DNA of 64,000 nt from Pseudoruegeria sp. HB172150 (GTDB taxonomy: Bacteria > Pseudomonadota > Alphaproteobacteria > Rhodobacterales > Rhodobacteraceae), in NCBI RefSeq assembly GCF_013184805.1, contig NZ_JAATNG010000006.1, positions 62,001 through 126,000 on the forward strand, given 5' to 3'. Below are positions 8,989 to 16,854 of this stretch, in pieces. The notes under the pieces were generated by a model. That model saw nothing but the letters and a program-made list of their open reading frames with translations, ran no database searches and was not told where the DNA came from. Position numbers and translations under genes: made by a program. The first letter of the stretch is position 1, and each line of letters starts with the position of its first letter.

Positions 8989-9885
8989 ATGAAGTTCGGC
9001 AGTCCCCCCACCACTTTCGTTTATCATCTGGGCGTACACTGCACCGACGACGACCTGCTCGTGCAGTCGCTGCTGCAGGACAGCGCCCGCCTGGAAGAAC
9101 GCCAGATCCTCGTTCCGCGTCCGCGCGCCTACCGCAAACTGGTGCGCGATCAGATGCACGAAAACCGCGGCAATCCGGCGCCCGAAGCGGAACAGAAGGT
9201 GTTCTACGACAAGCTGCTGCCGGAAGCGCCGGTCGAGCGTGTCATCTTCAGCGATGCCGATTACACCACACTTCCTCGCGGCGTCTTCGAACACCGGCAG
9301 CTCTATTCCAAGGCTGGCTTCCGCACCGCCTGGCTGCGCTACCTGTTTCCGGAAAACCCGTGCGAGTTCTTCTTCGCCATGCGCAACCCGGCCACCTACC
9401 TGCCGGAAGTACTGCAGCGCAAGGGCATGCCGGACTACGAGAAATTCGTGAATGGCGTCGACCCGCGCAACATGCTCTGGTCCGGCGTCATCGAACGTAT
9501 CCAGAAGAACAACCCGGGCTGTCCGGTCACCGTCTGGTGCAACGAGGATACGCCGCTGATCTGGCCGGAAATCCTGCGCGCGATCACCGGGACGGAGGCC
9601 AACTATCACATGACTGGCGATTTCGATCTTCTGCGCGGGATCATGAAGGAGGAAGGGCTGGTCAAGCTCGAACACTTCCTCAGCGTGCATCCCCCGGCGA
9701 CTGCCATCCACCGGCGCCGGATCATCAGCGCATTCCTCGACAAGTTCGCGCTCGAGGAAGAGCTCGAGGAAGAGATCGATCTGCCCGGCTGGACGCCCGA
9801 TTTCGTCGACGAGGTTAGCGCAACTTACGACGCCGACATGGAAACGATCGCGGCAATGCCGGACGTCACCCTGATCATGCCCTAG
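8989..9885 (+). CDS. Degenerate sulfotransferase-like protein
   Basis: 298 residues. The start (TFVYHLGVHCTDDDLLVQSLL) sits where sulfotransferases have HxGxxKTGTTxLQ, but the PAPS-binding Lys-Thr-Gly-Thr is replaced by Cys-Thr-Asp-Asp. FFFAMRNPATYLPEVLQRK matches the 3'-phosphate strand/helix (usually LRxPxxxxxS). VTVWCNEDTPLIWPEILR and FDLLRGIMKEEGL are conserved in this roseobacter family as I recall it. PAPS use is doubtful and the role unknown. RBS AGGAAC precedes ATG 8989. It follows the glycosyltransferase pair by 93 bases and its end overlaps the convergent membrane-protein gene by four bases. Confidence 0.6.
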   Translation: MKFGSPPTTFVYHLGVHCTDDDLLVQSLLQDSARLEERQILVPRPRAYRKLVRDQMHENRGNPAPEAEQKVFYDKLLPEAPVERVIFSDADYTTLPRGVFEHRQLYSKAGFRTAWLRYLFPENPCEFFFAMRNPATYLPEVLQRKGMPDYEKFVNGVDPRNMLWSGVIERIQKNNPGCPVTVWCNEDTPLIWPEILRAITGTEANYHMTGDFDLLRGIMKEEGLVKLEHFLSVHPPATAIHRRRIISAFLDKFALEEELEEEIDLPGWTPDFVDEVSATYDADMETIAAMPDVTLIMP

Positions 9886-10925
9886 GGCCCGCGGTTCGGC
9901 CGGTCCATCAGCCGCGCGAAGAGCGGGGCGAAGATGATCACCGTGAACACCCTGAGCAGGTGATGGGTGACGACAAAGGCGATATCCGCCCCCGACACCA
10001 GCGCCACGACGACCATCTCTCCCTGTCCGCCGGGCAGGAAGGACAGCATCACGTCCAGCGGTTCGGCAGGGCTGAACAGCAGCACCACCTCGATGAAGGC
10101 CAGGCTGATCGCTGCGAGGATCAGGGAAAAAGCTAGTCCCGCGCCAACATCCACACGGATCTCCCGCGTCGTGATCCCCGAGTAATTCGCGCCCACCGCC
10201 AGGCCGATGAAGAACTGCGCCGCCCAGATCATCTCCGCCGGCGGCCGGTGCTCGATCAGCCCGGTCAGGGACAGGATCGCGGTAAGTACCATCGGCCCGA
10301 TGATCGACGCGCCGAAGATCTTCAGCCGCTCGGCGATCTTCCATCCGATGATCCCGGAGGCAATCATCAGGGCTATCTCGTGCCATGGAATGTCGCCCAC
10401 ATGCTGTCCCGGCGGCGCCGTTAGGTCGATGTCGTAGAACAGCGTCAGCAGGAACGGCGCCACAGTCACGATCACCAGCACCCGCGTTGCGTGGATCAGC
10501 GACATCGCCCTCACGTCCCCGCCCGCCTCTTCGCCGAATATCAGCATGTCCTGCAGCCCGCCGGGCATTGCGGAGTAAAACGCCGTCGGGTGGTCGAACC
10601 CCATCACCCGCCGGAAGAACGGGTAGCAGGTGAAGCCGATCAACCCGATGAATACGGGGATCAGGATAAGTGTCGGCGCATAGCCAGGCAGGTCCCGCAC
10701 CAGTTCCGGCGTGATCGAAGTCCCGATCGCCACGCCCAGGATCGTCCGCATCACCACGCCCAGCAGCCCCATCCCCTCAAGCCGCACGCCTCCCAGCGCG
10801 AAGGCCAGGCAACCCAGCATCGGACCCAGCAACAGGGGCAGCGGCAGGCCGAGCAGGACGAAGATCACTGATCCCAGCGCGGCGGCCAGCAGGGCCATCC
10901 CCCGGGCGCGGGTAAGAAATTTCAT
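9882..10925 (-). CDS. AbrB-family integral membrane protein (PF05145)
   Basis: 347 residues, almost entirely hydrophobic, with about ten predicted membrane spans. FYSAMPGGLQDMLIFGEEAGGD in the first half and LSFLPGGQGEMVVVALVSGAD in the second are the duplicated PGG(L/Q)xEM signatures of the AbrB membrane family, historically mislabelled ammonia monooxygenase. The family arises from duplicated five-helix units; export or regulatory roles have been suggested but the substrate is unknown. It is unrelated to the DNA-binding AbrB. It is divergent from the coxD-like gene with about 95 bases between starts. Confidence 0.8.
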   Translation of the reverse strand: MKFLTRARGMALLAAALGSVIFVLLGLPLPLLLGPMLGCLAFALGGVRLEGMGLLGVVMRTILGVAIGTSITPELVRDLPGYAPTLILIPVFIGLIGFTCYPFFRRVMGFDHPTAFYSAMPGGLQDMLIFGEEAGGDVRAMSLIHATRVLVIVTVAPFLLTLFYDIDLTAPPGQHVGDIPWHEIALMIASGIIGWKIAERLKIFGASIIGPMVLTAILSLTGLIEHRPPAEMIWAAQFFIGLAVGANYSGITTREIRVDVGAGLAFSLILAAISLAFIEVVLLFSPAEPLDVMLSFLPGGQGEMVVVALVSGADIAFVVTHHLLRVFTVIIFAPLFARLMDRPNRGP

Positions 10926-11021
10926 GCCGGATCAATAGTCCCGCTTGCGCGGCAGGCGCAAGATGCCCTTGACCCGCGCCATGCCGCATGCCCCCAATGG
11001 CGGGATCCGGAGGAGCCAGAC

Positions 11022-11927
11022 GTGACAGCCAAATCCATCGACGACGTGCAGGCGCTGCTGGCCGCGCAGGACTATGTCTGCGGCCGCCCGCTCGCCACCG
11101 TCGTGTTCCTCGCCCTGAAACTCGGCAAGCCGCTGTTCCTCGAAGGAGAGGCCGGCACCGGCAAGACCGAGATCGCCAAGGCCATCGCCGCCGCGCTGGG
11201 CCGCCGGCTGATCCGGCTGCAATGCTACGAGGGGCTCGACGCCGCCGCCGCGGTCTACGAATGGAACTTCGCCGAGCAGATGATCGCGATCCGCACCGCC
11301 GAAGCTGCCGGCGGCGCCGACCGCGACGTTCTGAAGGACGAGCTTTTCACCGAAGACTACTTGATCGAACGCCCGCTGCTGCAAGCGTTGCGCCCGCAGG
11401 ACGGCGGCCCGCCGGTTCTGCTGATCGACGAGCTTGACCGCACCGACGAACCGTTCGAGGCCTTCCTGCTGGAGGCGCTGTCGGATTTCCAGGTCACCAT
11501 CCCCGAGCTCGGTACCATCAAGGCGGAACATCCGCCCATTGTCATCCTCACCTCGAACCGCACCCGCGAGGTCCACGACGCGCTGAAACGCCGCTGCCTC
11601 TATCACTGGGTCGACTACCCCGCCTTCGACCGAGAGATCGAGATCCTCCATGCCCGCGCCCCCGAGGCCGCCGAGGCGCTGTCCCGCGAAGTGGTCGCCT
11701 TCGTCCAGAAACTCCGAACTGAGGACCTGTTCAAGAAACCCGGCGTCGCCGAAACCATCGACTGGGCCAAATGCCTCCTCGCCCTCGACGTCATCGCCCT
11801 CAGCCCCGAGGTCATCGCCGACACGATTGGCGCAATCCTCAAATACCAGGACGACATCCAGCGCATCCAGGGATCGGAGGCCAAGCGTCTGCTGGACGAG
11901 GTCCGCGCCGATCTCGAAACCGCGTGA
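11022..11927 (+). CDS. coxD: MoxR-type AAA+ ATPase, CoxD-like
   Basis: 301-residue AAA+ ATPase of the MoxR family. Walker A GEAGTGKT at 42-49, Walker B LLIDELDR near 133-140, sensor region VILTSNRTREVHDALKRRC with the arginine-rich segment. In carbon monoxide dehydrogenase clusters CoxD is the membrane-associated ATPase that acts with the VWA protein CoxE in maturing the Mo-Cu site. Here a CoxE-like gene follows after 59 bases, an XdhC-family gene about 5 kb downstream, but no CODH structural genes lie in the window, so the client may be another molybdenum hydroxylase. The coxD symbol is by similarity and context. Confidence 0.75.
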   Translation: MTAKSIDDVQALLAAQDYVCGRPLATVVFLALKLGKPLFLEGEAGTGKTEIAKAIAAALGRRLIRLQCYEGLDAAAAVYEWNFAEQMIAIRTAEAAGGADRDVLKDELFTEDYLIERPLLQALRPQDGGPPVLLIDELDRTDEPFEAFLLEALSDFQVTIPELGTIKAEHPPIVILTSNRTREVHDALKRRCLYHWVDYPAFDREIEILHARAPEAAEALSREVVAFVQKLRTEDLFKKPGVAETIDWAKCLLALDVIALSPEVIADTIGAILKYQDDIQRIQGSEAKRLLDEVRADLETA

Positions 11928-11980
11928 TGCTTCTTCTGGTCGAAAATATCCCGGGGGTATGGGGGCAGAGCCCCCATTCT
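11928..11980 (+). repeat. Interspersed hairpin element, copy 1
   Basis: Begins TGCTTCTTCTGGTCGAAAAT, continues ATCCCGGGGG and ends in a perfect 8-bp stem ATGGGGGC-AGA-GCCCCCAT at 11959-11977. An inverted, slightly diverged copy lies at 63567-63620. It fills the gap between the CoxD-like stop and the CoxE-like start. I recall this kind of element as common behind genes in Rhodobacteraceae. The stem could terminate or stabilise transcripts. Confidence 0.7.
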
Positions 11981-11986
11981 CTGTGA

Positions 11987-13252
11987 ATGGCCGAACAGTT
12001 CCCCCGGGACATCCCCGAAGACGGCAAGCTGACCCACAACATCGTCTGGTTCGCCCGCGCGCTGCGCAAGGCCGGTCTCCCCGCCGGTCCCGGCCGCACG
12101 CTCGACGCGATCCGCGCGGTGGAAGCCGCGGGCTTCACCTCGAACCAGGATTTCTACTGGGCGCTCCACACCTGTTTCGTCTCGCGCCCCGAGCACCGCG
12201 CCGTCTTCGCCCAGATCTTCCGGCTCTACTGGCGCGATCCCCGCTACATGGAGCACATGATGGCGATGCTGCTCCCGGCGATCCGCGGCGTGCAGGAAGA
12301 GCGCGGGCCGCAGGCCGGCGAAAAACGCGCCGCCGAGGCGTTGCTCGATGGTGTCGAACGGGAGGCACCGGAGAATACCCCGACCGAAGACGACGAAGAC
12401 GCCGAGATACGGATCGACGCCTCGCGCACCGCTTCCTCCGAAGAACGCCTCCGCACCCTCGATTTCGAGCAGATGAGCACCGAAGAGGCGGCGCAGGCCA
12501 AGCGCATGCTTGCGCGCCTGACCCTGCCCGTGAAACCACTTCAGTCGCGCCGATTGATGGGCGACCCGGCCGGCCCGCGCCCCGACTGGCGCGCCACCAT
12601 GCGCGCGGCGATGCGGCGCGGCGGCGAAGTCCATGAATTCTCAAGGCGCGCGCAGCGCACCCGCTGGCCGAACCTCGTCGTGCTTTGCGATATTTCCGGC
12701 TCCATGTCGCAATACTCCCGCGCCGTTCTGCATTTTCTCCATGCCGTCTCGAACAACAAGGGCGCCGGATGGGCCAGGGTGCACGCCTTCACCTTCGGCA
12801 CGCGCCTGACCAACATCACCCGCCACCTCGCGACCCGCGATGTCGACGCGGCTTTGGCGACCGCGGGTGCAGAGGCGCAGGACTGGGAAGGCGGCACCCG
12901 CATCGGCCAGTGCCTGCACGCCTTCAACCGCGACTGGTCGCGCCGCGTGCTGGGGCAGGGCGCCGTGGTCCTGTTGATCACCGACGGGCTCGACCGCGAC
13001 GACCCGGCACTGCTGGAGCGCGAGATCGAGCGCCTGCACCTCTCCGCACGCCGTCTCATCTGGCTCAACCCGTTGTTAAGATGGGAAGGTTTCGCGCCAC
13101 GCGCGCGCGGCATCCGGTCCATTCTGCCTCATGTCGACAGCTTCCGCGCCGGCCACAACATCGCCTCGCTCGAAGGGCTGGCCGCCGCCATCTCCGACCC
13201 GCGCGACCACGGCGAAAAGGCGCGCCTACTTCGGCTGATGCACGCCGACTGA
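11987..13252 (+). CDS. coxE: VWA domain protein, CoxE-like
   Basis: 421-residue CoxE/von Willebrand A protein. After a helical N-terminus typical of CoxE proteins (VWFARALRKAGLPAGPGRTL, FYWALHTCFVSRPEHRAVF) and an acidic linker (~130-150), the VWA domain carries an intact metal-ion-dependent adhesion site: DISGSMS at 235-241, a conserved Thr (GTRLTNITRHL), and ITDGLDRDD. In cox systems it partners the MoxR ATPase CoxD to remodel the molybdoenzyme active site. It follows coxD in one operon, with the hairpin element between them. No membrane segment is seen, so it is cytoplasmic or peripherally bound. Confidence 0.78.
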   Translation: MAEQFPRDIPEDGKLTHNIVWFARALRKAGLPAGPGRTLDAIRAVEAAGFTSNQDFYWALHTCFVSRPEHRAVFAQIFRLYWRDPRYMEHMMAMLLPAIRGVQEERGPQAGEKRAAEALLDGVEREAPENTPTEDDEDAEIRIDASRTASSEERLRTLDFEQMSTEEAAQAKRMLARLTLPVKPLQSRRLMGDPAGPRPDWRATMRAAMRRGGEVHEFSRRAQRTRWPNLVVLCDISGSMSQYSRAVLHFLHAVSNNKGAGWARVHAFTFGTRLTNITRHLATRDVDAALATAGAEAQDWEGGTRIGQCLHAFNRDWSRRVLGQGAVVLLITDGLDRDDPALLEREIERLHLSARRLIWLNPLLRWEGFAPRARGIRSILPHVDSFRAGHNIASLEGLAAAISDPRDHGEKARLLRLMHAD

Positions 13253-13380
13253 CCGGACCACACCGGCTTTCCTTCGGAACAATCAATCCGAGCCCGCGTT
13301 GAGCCAGCCTACGGGGCGGAGCGCCTTCAAGGCACCCGCAACATGCGCCGTTCCCGTCGCGAAACCGAAAAGGATAGGAC

Positions 13381-15345
13381 ATGACGCATCGCATTCGCAT
13401 CCTCAGCGCCTCGACGGCGCTGGTCGCCCTCACCGCCGTCGTGCCGCAGATGGCCGCCGCGCAGAGCATCCCCGGTTGCAGGCAGAATATCGAGGCCAAG
13501 CCAATCGCCGAGATCACGCAGGAAAACCTGACCGGCGAGATCACGATGGAAGATCTGCCTGGCCTGCTTGAAACCGAGGGTGTCTGTGTCCGCAAGAACG
13601 GCAAGCTGCGTGTGCTCGCACCGGAAGGCGAGGAAGCGCAGGCTGAGACACCCGTCGAGAACCCACCCGCAGAGGAAAACGCCGAGGCGCCCGCCACCGA
13701 AGCCCCGGCGGCCGAAGAAGATGCGGCTGCAGCCGAATCCGAGGGTGCCATGCCTGCCGTCGGAGAAGTCGTCGAAGGTCTGTCGGAAAACCTGCCGGGC
13801 ATGACTTCCGACGAGTCCGGCGATGCACAGCAGGCCGAAACCGCCGAGCCGGCCGAAACCCCGGCCGCAAAAGCGCCCGCGCAGGCCGAAGCTTCGGCAG
13901 AGCCCGCCGAACAGCCAGCCGCGGAAACGACCGAGGAGACCGCGCAGGCCCCCGCCGAGGAACCTGCCGCGGAACCCGTTCAGGAAGAAACCGCAGAGGC
14001 CCCCGCTCCGGCGGCTGAAGCCGAAGGCGATGCCGAGGCGACCGCCGAGACGGACCAGCCCGCAGCCGACCCTGCGCCGGAACAGACCGCGGAATCCGCC
14101 GAGACGCCGGAGCAGACCAACGCGCCGACGGTCGGTGAAATCGTCGAGGAACTCGCCGGGCCGGAAGTCGCGGCAGAACTGACGGGCGAAGACGCAGCTC
14201 CCGAGAAAAATGCCAAGGTGTCCGAGGAAACCGCTGCCAACACGTCAGCTGATGGTGAACTGGCCGTTTCCAACGACAATGGCAAACCTGTTGCTGCCGC
14301 GGCCGCCGCAGCAGACGAAGGTGCCGGGGAAGAAGTCGTCGAAACCAAGGAAACCAAGGTGACAGAGGAAAACTCCCGCTCGAGCGGTGAGGAGTTTGAA
14401 GAACTGAAGCCGAAGGCCAGCGCAGAAGCGAATGATGACGACGATGGCGGTCTCTCGAACTTCGAGAAATTCGCGCTCGGCGCGGCCGGTCTCGTCGTGC
14501 TCGACCAGCTGATCGGCAACAACGATCAGGTCGTGGAAAACACCGGCGACCGCGTCGTGGTCCAGCGCCAGGACGGCAGCTACTACGTGCTGAAGGACGA
14601 GGATGAACTCCTGCGCCGCCCCGGCTCGGACGTGCAGACCGAAACCTTTCGCGACGGTTCGACCCGCACCACTGTGACCCGCCCCAACGGCGTGAAGGTG
14701 GTCACCATCTCCGCCGCTGACGGTACCGTCCTGCGCCGCGCCAAGGTGATGCCCGACGGCCGCCAGGTCGTGCTCTTCGACGACACTCAGGGTGCCGAGC
14801 CCGTGCAGGTCAGCCAGCTGCCTGCCGCGCCGACGCAGGAAACCGTCGAGGCCGACAACGAAGCCGCGCTGCGCGCCGCGCTGGAGGCTGAACGTGCCGC
14901 CGACGTGGGCCGCCGCTTCACCCTCAGCCAGGTGCGCAACATCCGCGAGGTGCGCCAGCTGATGCCGGAGATCAACATCGACGCCATCAACTTCGAGACG
15001 GGTTCGTCCGCGATCCGTCCCAACGAGGCCGAAGATCTCTACGCGCTGGGCGAGGCGCTTCGCGAGTTCATCGGGGAGAACCCGGAAGAGCTGTTCCTGA
15101 TCGAAGGCCACACCGACGCCGTCGGCGGCGCCGCGATGAACCTCGCCCTGTCGGACCGCCGCGCTGAAAGCGTCGCGCTGGCGCTGACCGAGTATTTCGA
15201 CGTGCCGCCCGAAAACATGATCGTTCAGGGCTACGGCGAGGAATTCCTGCTGGTGCCGACCGATGACGCAGAGCGGACCAACCGCCGCGCCACCGTGCGC
15301 CGGATCACGCCGCTGCTGACCGTCGCCGACGCCAGCGCGGGCTAA
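13381..15345 (+). CDS. OmpA-family outer-membrane protein with long acidic Ala/Glu/Pro linker
   Basis: 654 residues. Signal peptide in the first ~28 residues (ASTALVALTAVVPQMAAA), a short Cys-containing segment (IPGC, EGVCVRKNGKLRV), then ~280 residues of Ala/Glu/Pro-rich sequence that is probably disordered and would span the periplasm. FEKFALGAAGLVVLDQLIG is a single hydrophobic stretch near 360-380. The C-terminal OmpA peptidoglycan-binding domain (~530-650) has INFETGSSAIRP, LIEGHTDAVGG and LALSDRRAESVALAL. AAAGGATAGG precedes ATG 13381. It stands alone, between the coxDE pair and a strong terminator. Confidence 0.85.
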   Translation: MTHRIRILSASTALVALTAVVPQMAAAQSIPGCRQNIEAKPIAEITQENLTGEITMEDLPGLLETEGVCVRKNGKLRVLAPEGEEAQAETPVENPPAEENAEAPATEAPAAEEDAAAAESEGAMPAVGEVVEGLSENLPGMTSDESGDAQQAETAEPAETPAAKAPAQAEASAEPAEQPAAETTEETAQAPAEEPAAEPVQEETAEAPAPAAEAEGDAEATAETDQPAADPAPEQTAESAETPEQTNAPTVGEIVEELAGPEVAAELTGEDAAPEKNAKVSEETAANTSADGELAVSNDNGKPVAAAAAAADEGAGEEVVETKETKVTEENSRSSGEEFEELKPKASAEANDDDDGGLSNFEKFALGAAGLVVLDQLIGNNDQVVENTGDRVVVQRQDGSYYVLKDEDELLRRPGSDVQTETFRDGSTRTTVTRPNGVKVVTISAADGTVLRRAKVMPDGRQVVLFDDTQGAEPVQVSQLPAAPTQETVEADNEAALRAALEAERAADVGRRFTLSQVRNIREVRQLMPEINIDAINFETGSSAIRPNEAEDLYALGEALREFIGENPEELFLIEGHTDAVGGAAMNLALSDRRAESVALALTEYFDVPPENMIVQGYGEEFLLVPTDDAERTNRRATVRRITPLLTVADASAG

Positions 15346-15364
15346 GACCGCCAAACCCCACGGT

Positions 15365-15396
15365 AAGGCGCGCCAAACCCGGCGCGCCTTTTTTTT
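15365..15396 (+). terminator. Rho-independent terminator after the OmpA-type gene
   Basis: GGCGCGCC (15367-15374), loop AAACCC, GGCGCGCC (15381-15388), then eight T. A textbook intrinsic terminator 20 bases after the stop codon. Confidence 0.95.
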
Positions 15397-15424
15397 CTTC
15401 GGCAGGGCGCACGCCGCACCGGAA

Positions 15425-15438
15425 TTGACCTGCATCAA
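15425..15438 (+). promoter_or_regulatory. FNR/FnrL-like box upstream of YeeE/YedE genes
   Basis: TTGACCTGCATCAA differs from the FNR consensus TTGAT-N4-ATCAA at one position. TAACAT at 15460-15465 could be the -10 element, which would place the start point near 15472 and the box centre at about -41, the classic class II activator position. Binding is inferred. Confidence 0.65.
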
Positions 15439-15465
15439 GGTGCCGATCCCTACAGACCCTAACAT

Positions 15466-15481
15466 ATTCGCATCAACGAAT
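15466..15481. promoter_or_regulatory. ATTC-N8-GAAT inverted repeat, candidate SqrR/BigR-type operator
   Basis: ATTCGCATCAACGAAT matches the ATTC-N8-GAAT form I recall for the sulfide/persulfide-sensing repressor SqrR of Rhodobacter. It overlaps the start point predicted from the neighbouring -10 element, as expected for a repressor, and sits 20 bases before the first YeeE/YedE start. No sqrR gene is in this window. Confidence 0.6.
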
Positions 15482-15501
15482 GTGATAAGGAGGGCGCGGA
15501 C

Positions 15502-16053
15502 ATGGTGCTCAACTGGAAAATCGGCGGGCTGTTGCTGGGGCTGGTGTTCTTCCTCGCAGTGGCACTCGTCAAACCGATCGGGGTCTCGACGCAGTTCGTC
15601 ATCCTCGATGGCGTCGCCTGGAACGCGGTCGACAGTTCGGTCGTCACCCAGACAGAGGAAGGCTACACCTCCACCAACGCCTATCTCGACAAGTCGAGCG
15701 GCAAATATGCCAAGGCGGTGGCCAACCCGCTGAACTACAGCTTCCTCTTCGTGCTTGCGATGGCGCTGGGCGGCTTCGCCTCCGTCATGCTGCGCGGCGG
15801 GCTGGAACGCGGAGAGCGGCAGATGCCGCAGTTGTGGCGCACGAATTTCGGCGGCAGCACCCTGACCCGCTATGCCGTCGCCTTCGTCGGCGGCTTCATC
15901 GTCCTTTACGGCGCGCGCCTCGCGGGCGGCTGCACCTCGGGCCACATGATGTCCGGCATGATGCAGACCGCGCTGTCAGGTTACATCTTCGCCGCCGGCG
16001 CCTTTGCGGCCGCCATCCCCACCGCAATGCTGCTCTTCAGACAGGAGGCCTGA
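15502..16053 (+). CDS. YeeE/YedE family half-transporter, first subunit (sulfur compound uptake)
   Basis: 183 residues with about four to five membrane spans. GARLAGGCTSGHMMSGM is the conserved Cys motif of YeeE/YedE (DUF395) proteins, whose structurally studied member carries thiosulfate through a path of Cys residues. Here the family's two halves are separate genes, as in PmpA/PmpB-type pairs. It is co-transcribed with the next gene (three bases between stop and start). The upstream FNR-like and SqrR-like sites predict expression under low oxygen and in response to sulfide or persulfide. The exact substrate (thiosulfate, sulfide, persulfide) is inferred. Confidence 0.8.
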   Translation: MVLNWKIGGLLLGLVFFLAVALVKPIGVSTQFVILDGVAWNAVDSSVVTQTEEGYTSTNAYLDKSSGKYAKAVANPLNYSFLFVLAMALGGFASVMLRGGLERGERQMPQLWRTNFGGSTLTRYAVAFVGGFIVLYGARLAGGCTSGHMMSGMMQTALSGYIFAAGAFAAAIPTAMLLFRQEA

Positions 16054-16056
16054 GCC

Positions 16057-16641
16057 ATGGAAATCCTTCTGGCAATCGTGATCGGCACCGCCTTCGGCTT
16101 CGTCCTCGACCGGATCGGTGCCGCCAACCCAACCTGGATCGGCCGCATGCTGTCGCTGACCAACCTGCACCTGATGAAGACGATCCTGCTGGCCATCGGC
16201 ACCGGCTCTGTCCTGATGTTCGGCGGTCAGATGCTGGGCCTGGTCGACGTCGGCCACATGTCGGTTAAGGCTGCCTATGTCGGCGTCTTCATCGGCGGTT
16301 TGCTCCTTGGCTTCGGCTGGGCGCTCTCGGGCTACTGCCCGGGAACCGCGGTCGTCGGCGCCGGGGCAGGGCGCAAGGACGCGCTGGCCTTCATCGCTGG
16401 CGGCCTGCTCGGCGCCGCAGCCTACATGGCGACCTACCCGGGGTGGAAGGCCAGCGGCATCTTGAACGACATCGCCGGCGGCAAGGTGACGCTCGGAACT
16501 GTGCCCGGTTCGTCCTACGAGGGGCTCACGGCCATTCCGGGCGACCTCCTCGGCCTGCTCCTGGGCGCCGCCTTCATCGTCGTGGCCTTCGTTCTCCCGG
16601 AACGGCTCTCGGGCCAGGGCAGGGCGGTGCCTGCGGAGTAA
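16057..16641 (+). CDS. YeeE/YedE family half-transporter, second subunit (DUF6691-like)
   Basis: 194 residues with about five membrane spans. FGWALSGYCPGTAVVGAGAGRKDALAF carries the conserved Cys of the second YeeE half, equivalent to the GGCTSGH motif of its partner. PGSSYEGLTAIPGDLLGLLLGAAF fits the C-terminal part of this subgroup. It is translated from an ATG with GACAGGAGG upstream that overlaps the end of the first subunit. The pair probably forms one channel. A strong terminator-like hairpin follows at 16765. Confidence 0.8.
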   Translation: MEILLAIVIGTAFGFVLDRIGAANPTWIGRMLSLTNLHLMKTILLAIGTGSVLMFGGQMLGLVDVGHMSVKAAYVGVFIGGLLLGFGWALSGYCPGTAVVGAGAGRKDALAFIAGGLLGAAAYMATYPGWKASGILNDIAGGKVTLGTVPGSSYEGLTAIPGDLLGLLLGAAFIVVAFVLPERLSGQGRAVPAE

Positions 16642-16764
16642 GACGGGTCCGGGTTCAGACGGAGGCATAAGCCGGACATCCCGCTTTTCCGATACTTTCG
16701 CGGCGGTGTCCGGCCTGGTTGAAACCCGATCCGCACACGCTGCGGTTCTTCCCTTCGCAGCGCG

Positions 16765-16797
16765 GGGCCCGGAGGAGCATACCTCCGGGCCCGTTTT
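16765..16797 (+). terminator. Strong hairpin terminator between transporter pair and XdhC gene
   Basis: Perfect 11-bp stem GGGCCCGGAGG / CCTCCGGGCCC (16765-16775 and 16782-16792) around the loop AGCATA, followed by GTTTT. It ends the transporter transcript before the XdhC-family gene. Confidence 0.85.
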
Positions 16798-16854
16798 GCA
16801 TCTGGTCCTCGCCGCGTCCCATCCCCATATTGCGGAGGGACAGAGGAGGCCGCC

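Noticed and set aside
8599-10386. Long minus-strand open frame
   Set aside because: Antisense to the sulfotransferase-like gene and in another frame of the AbrB-family gene; no domain motifs.
14245-15945. Long minus-strand open frame
   Set aside because: Antisense to the OmpA-type and first YeeE/YedE genes and crosses a clear terminator.
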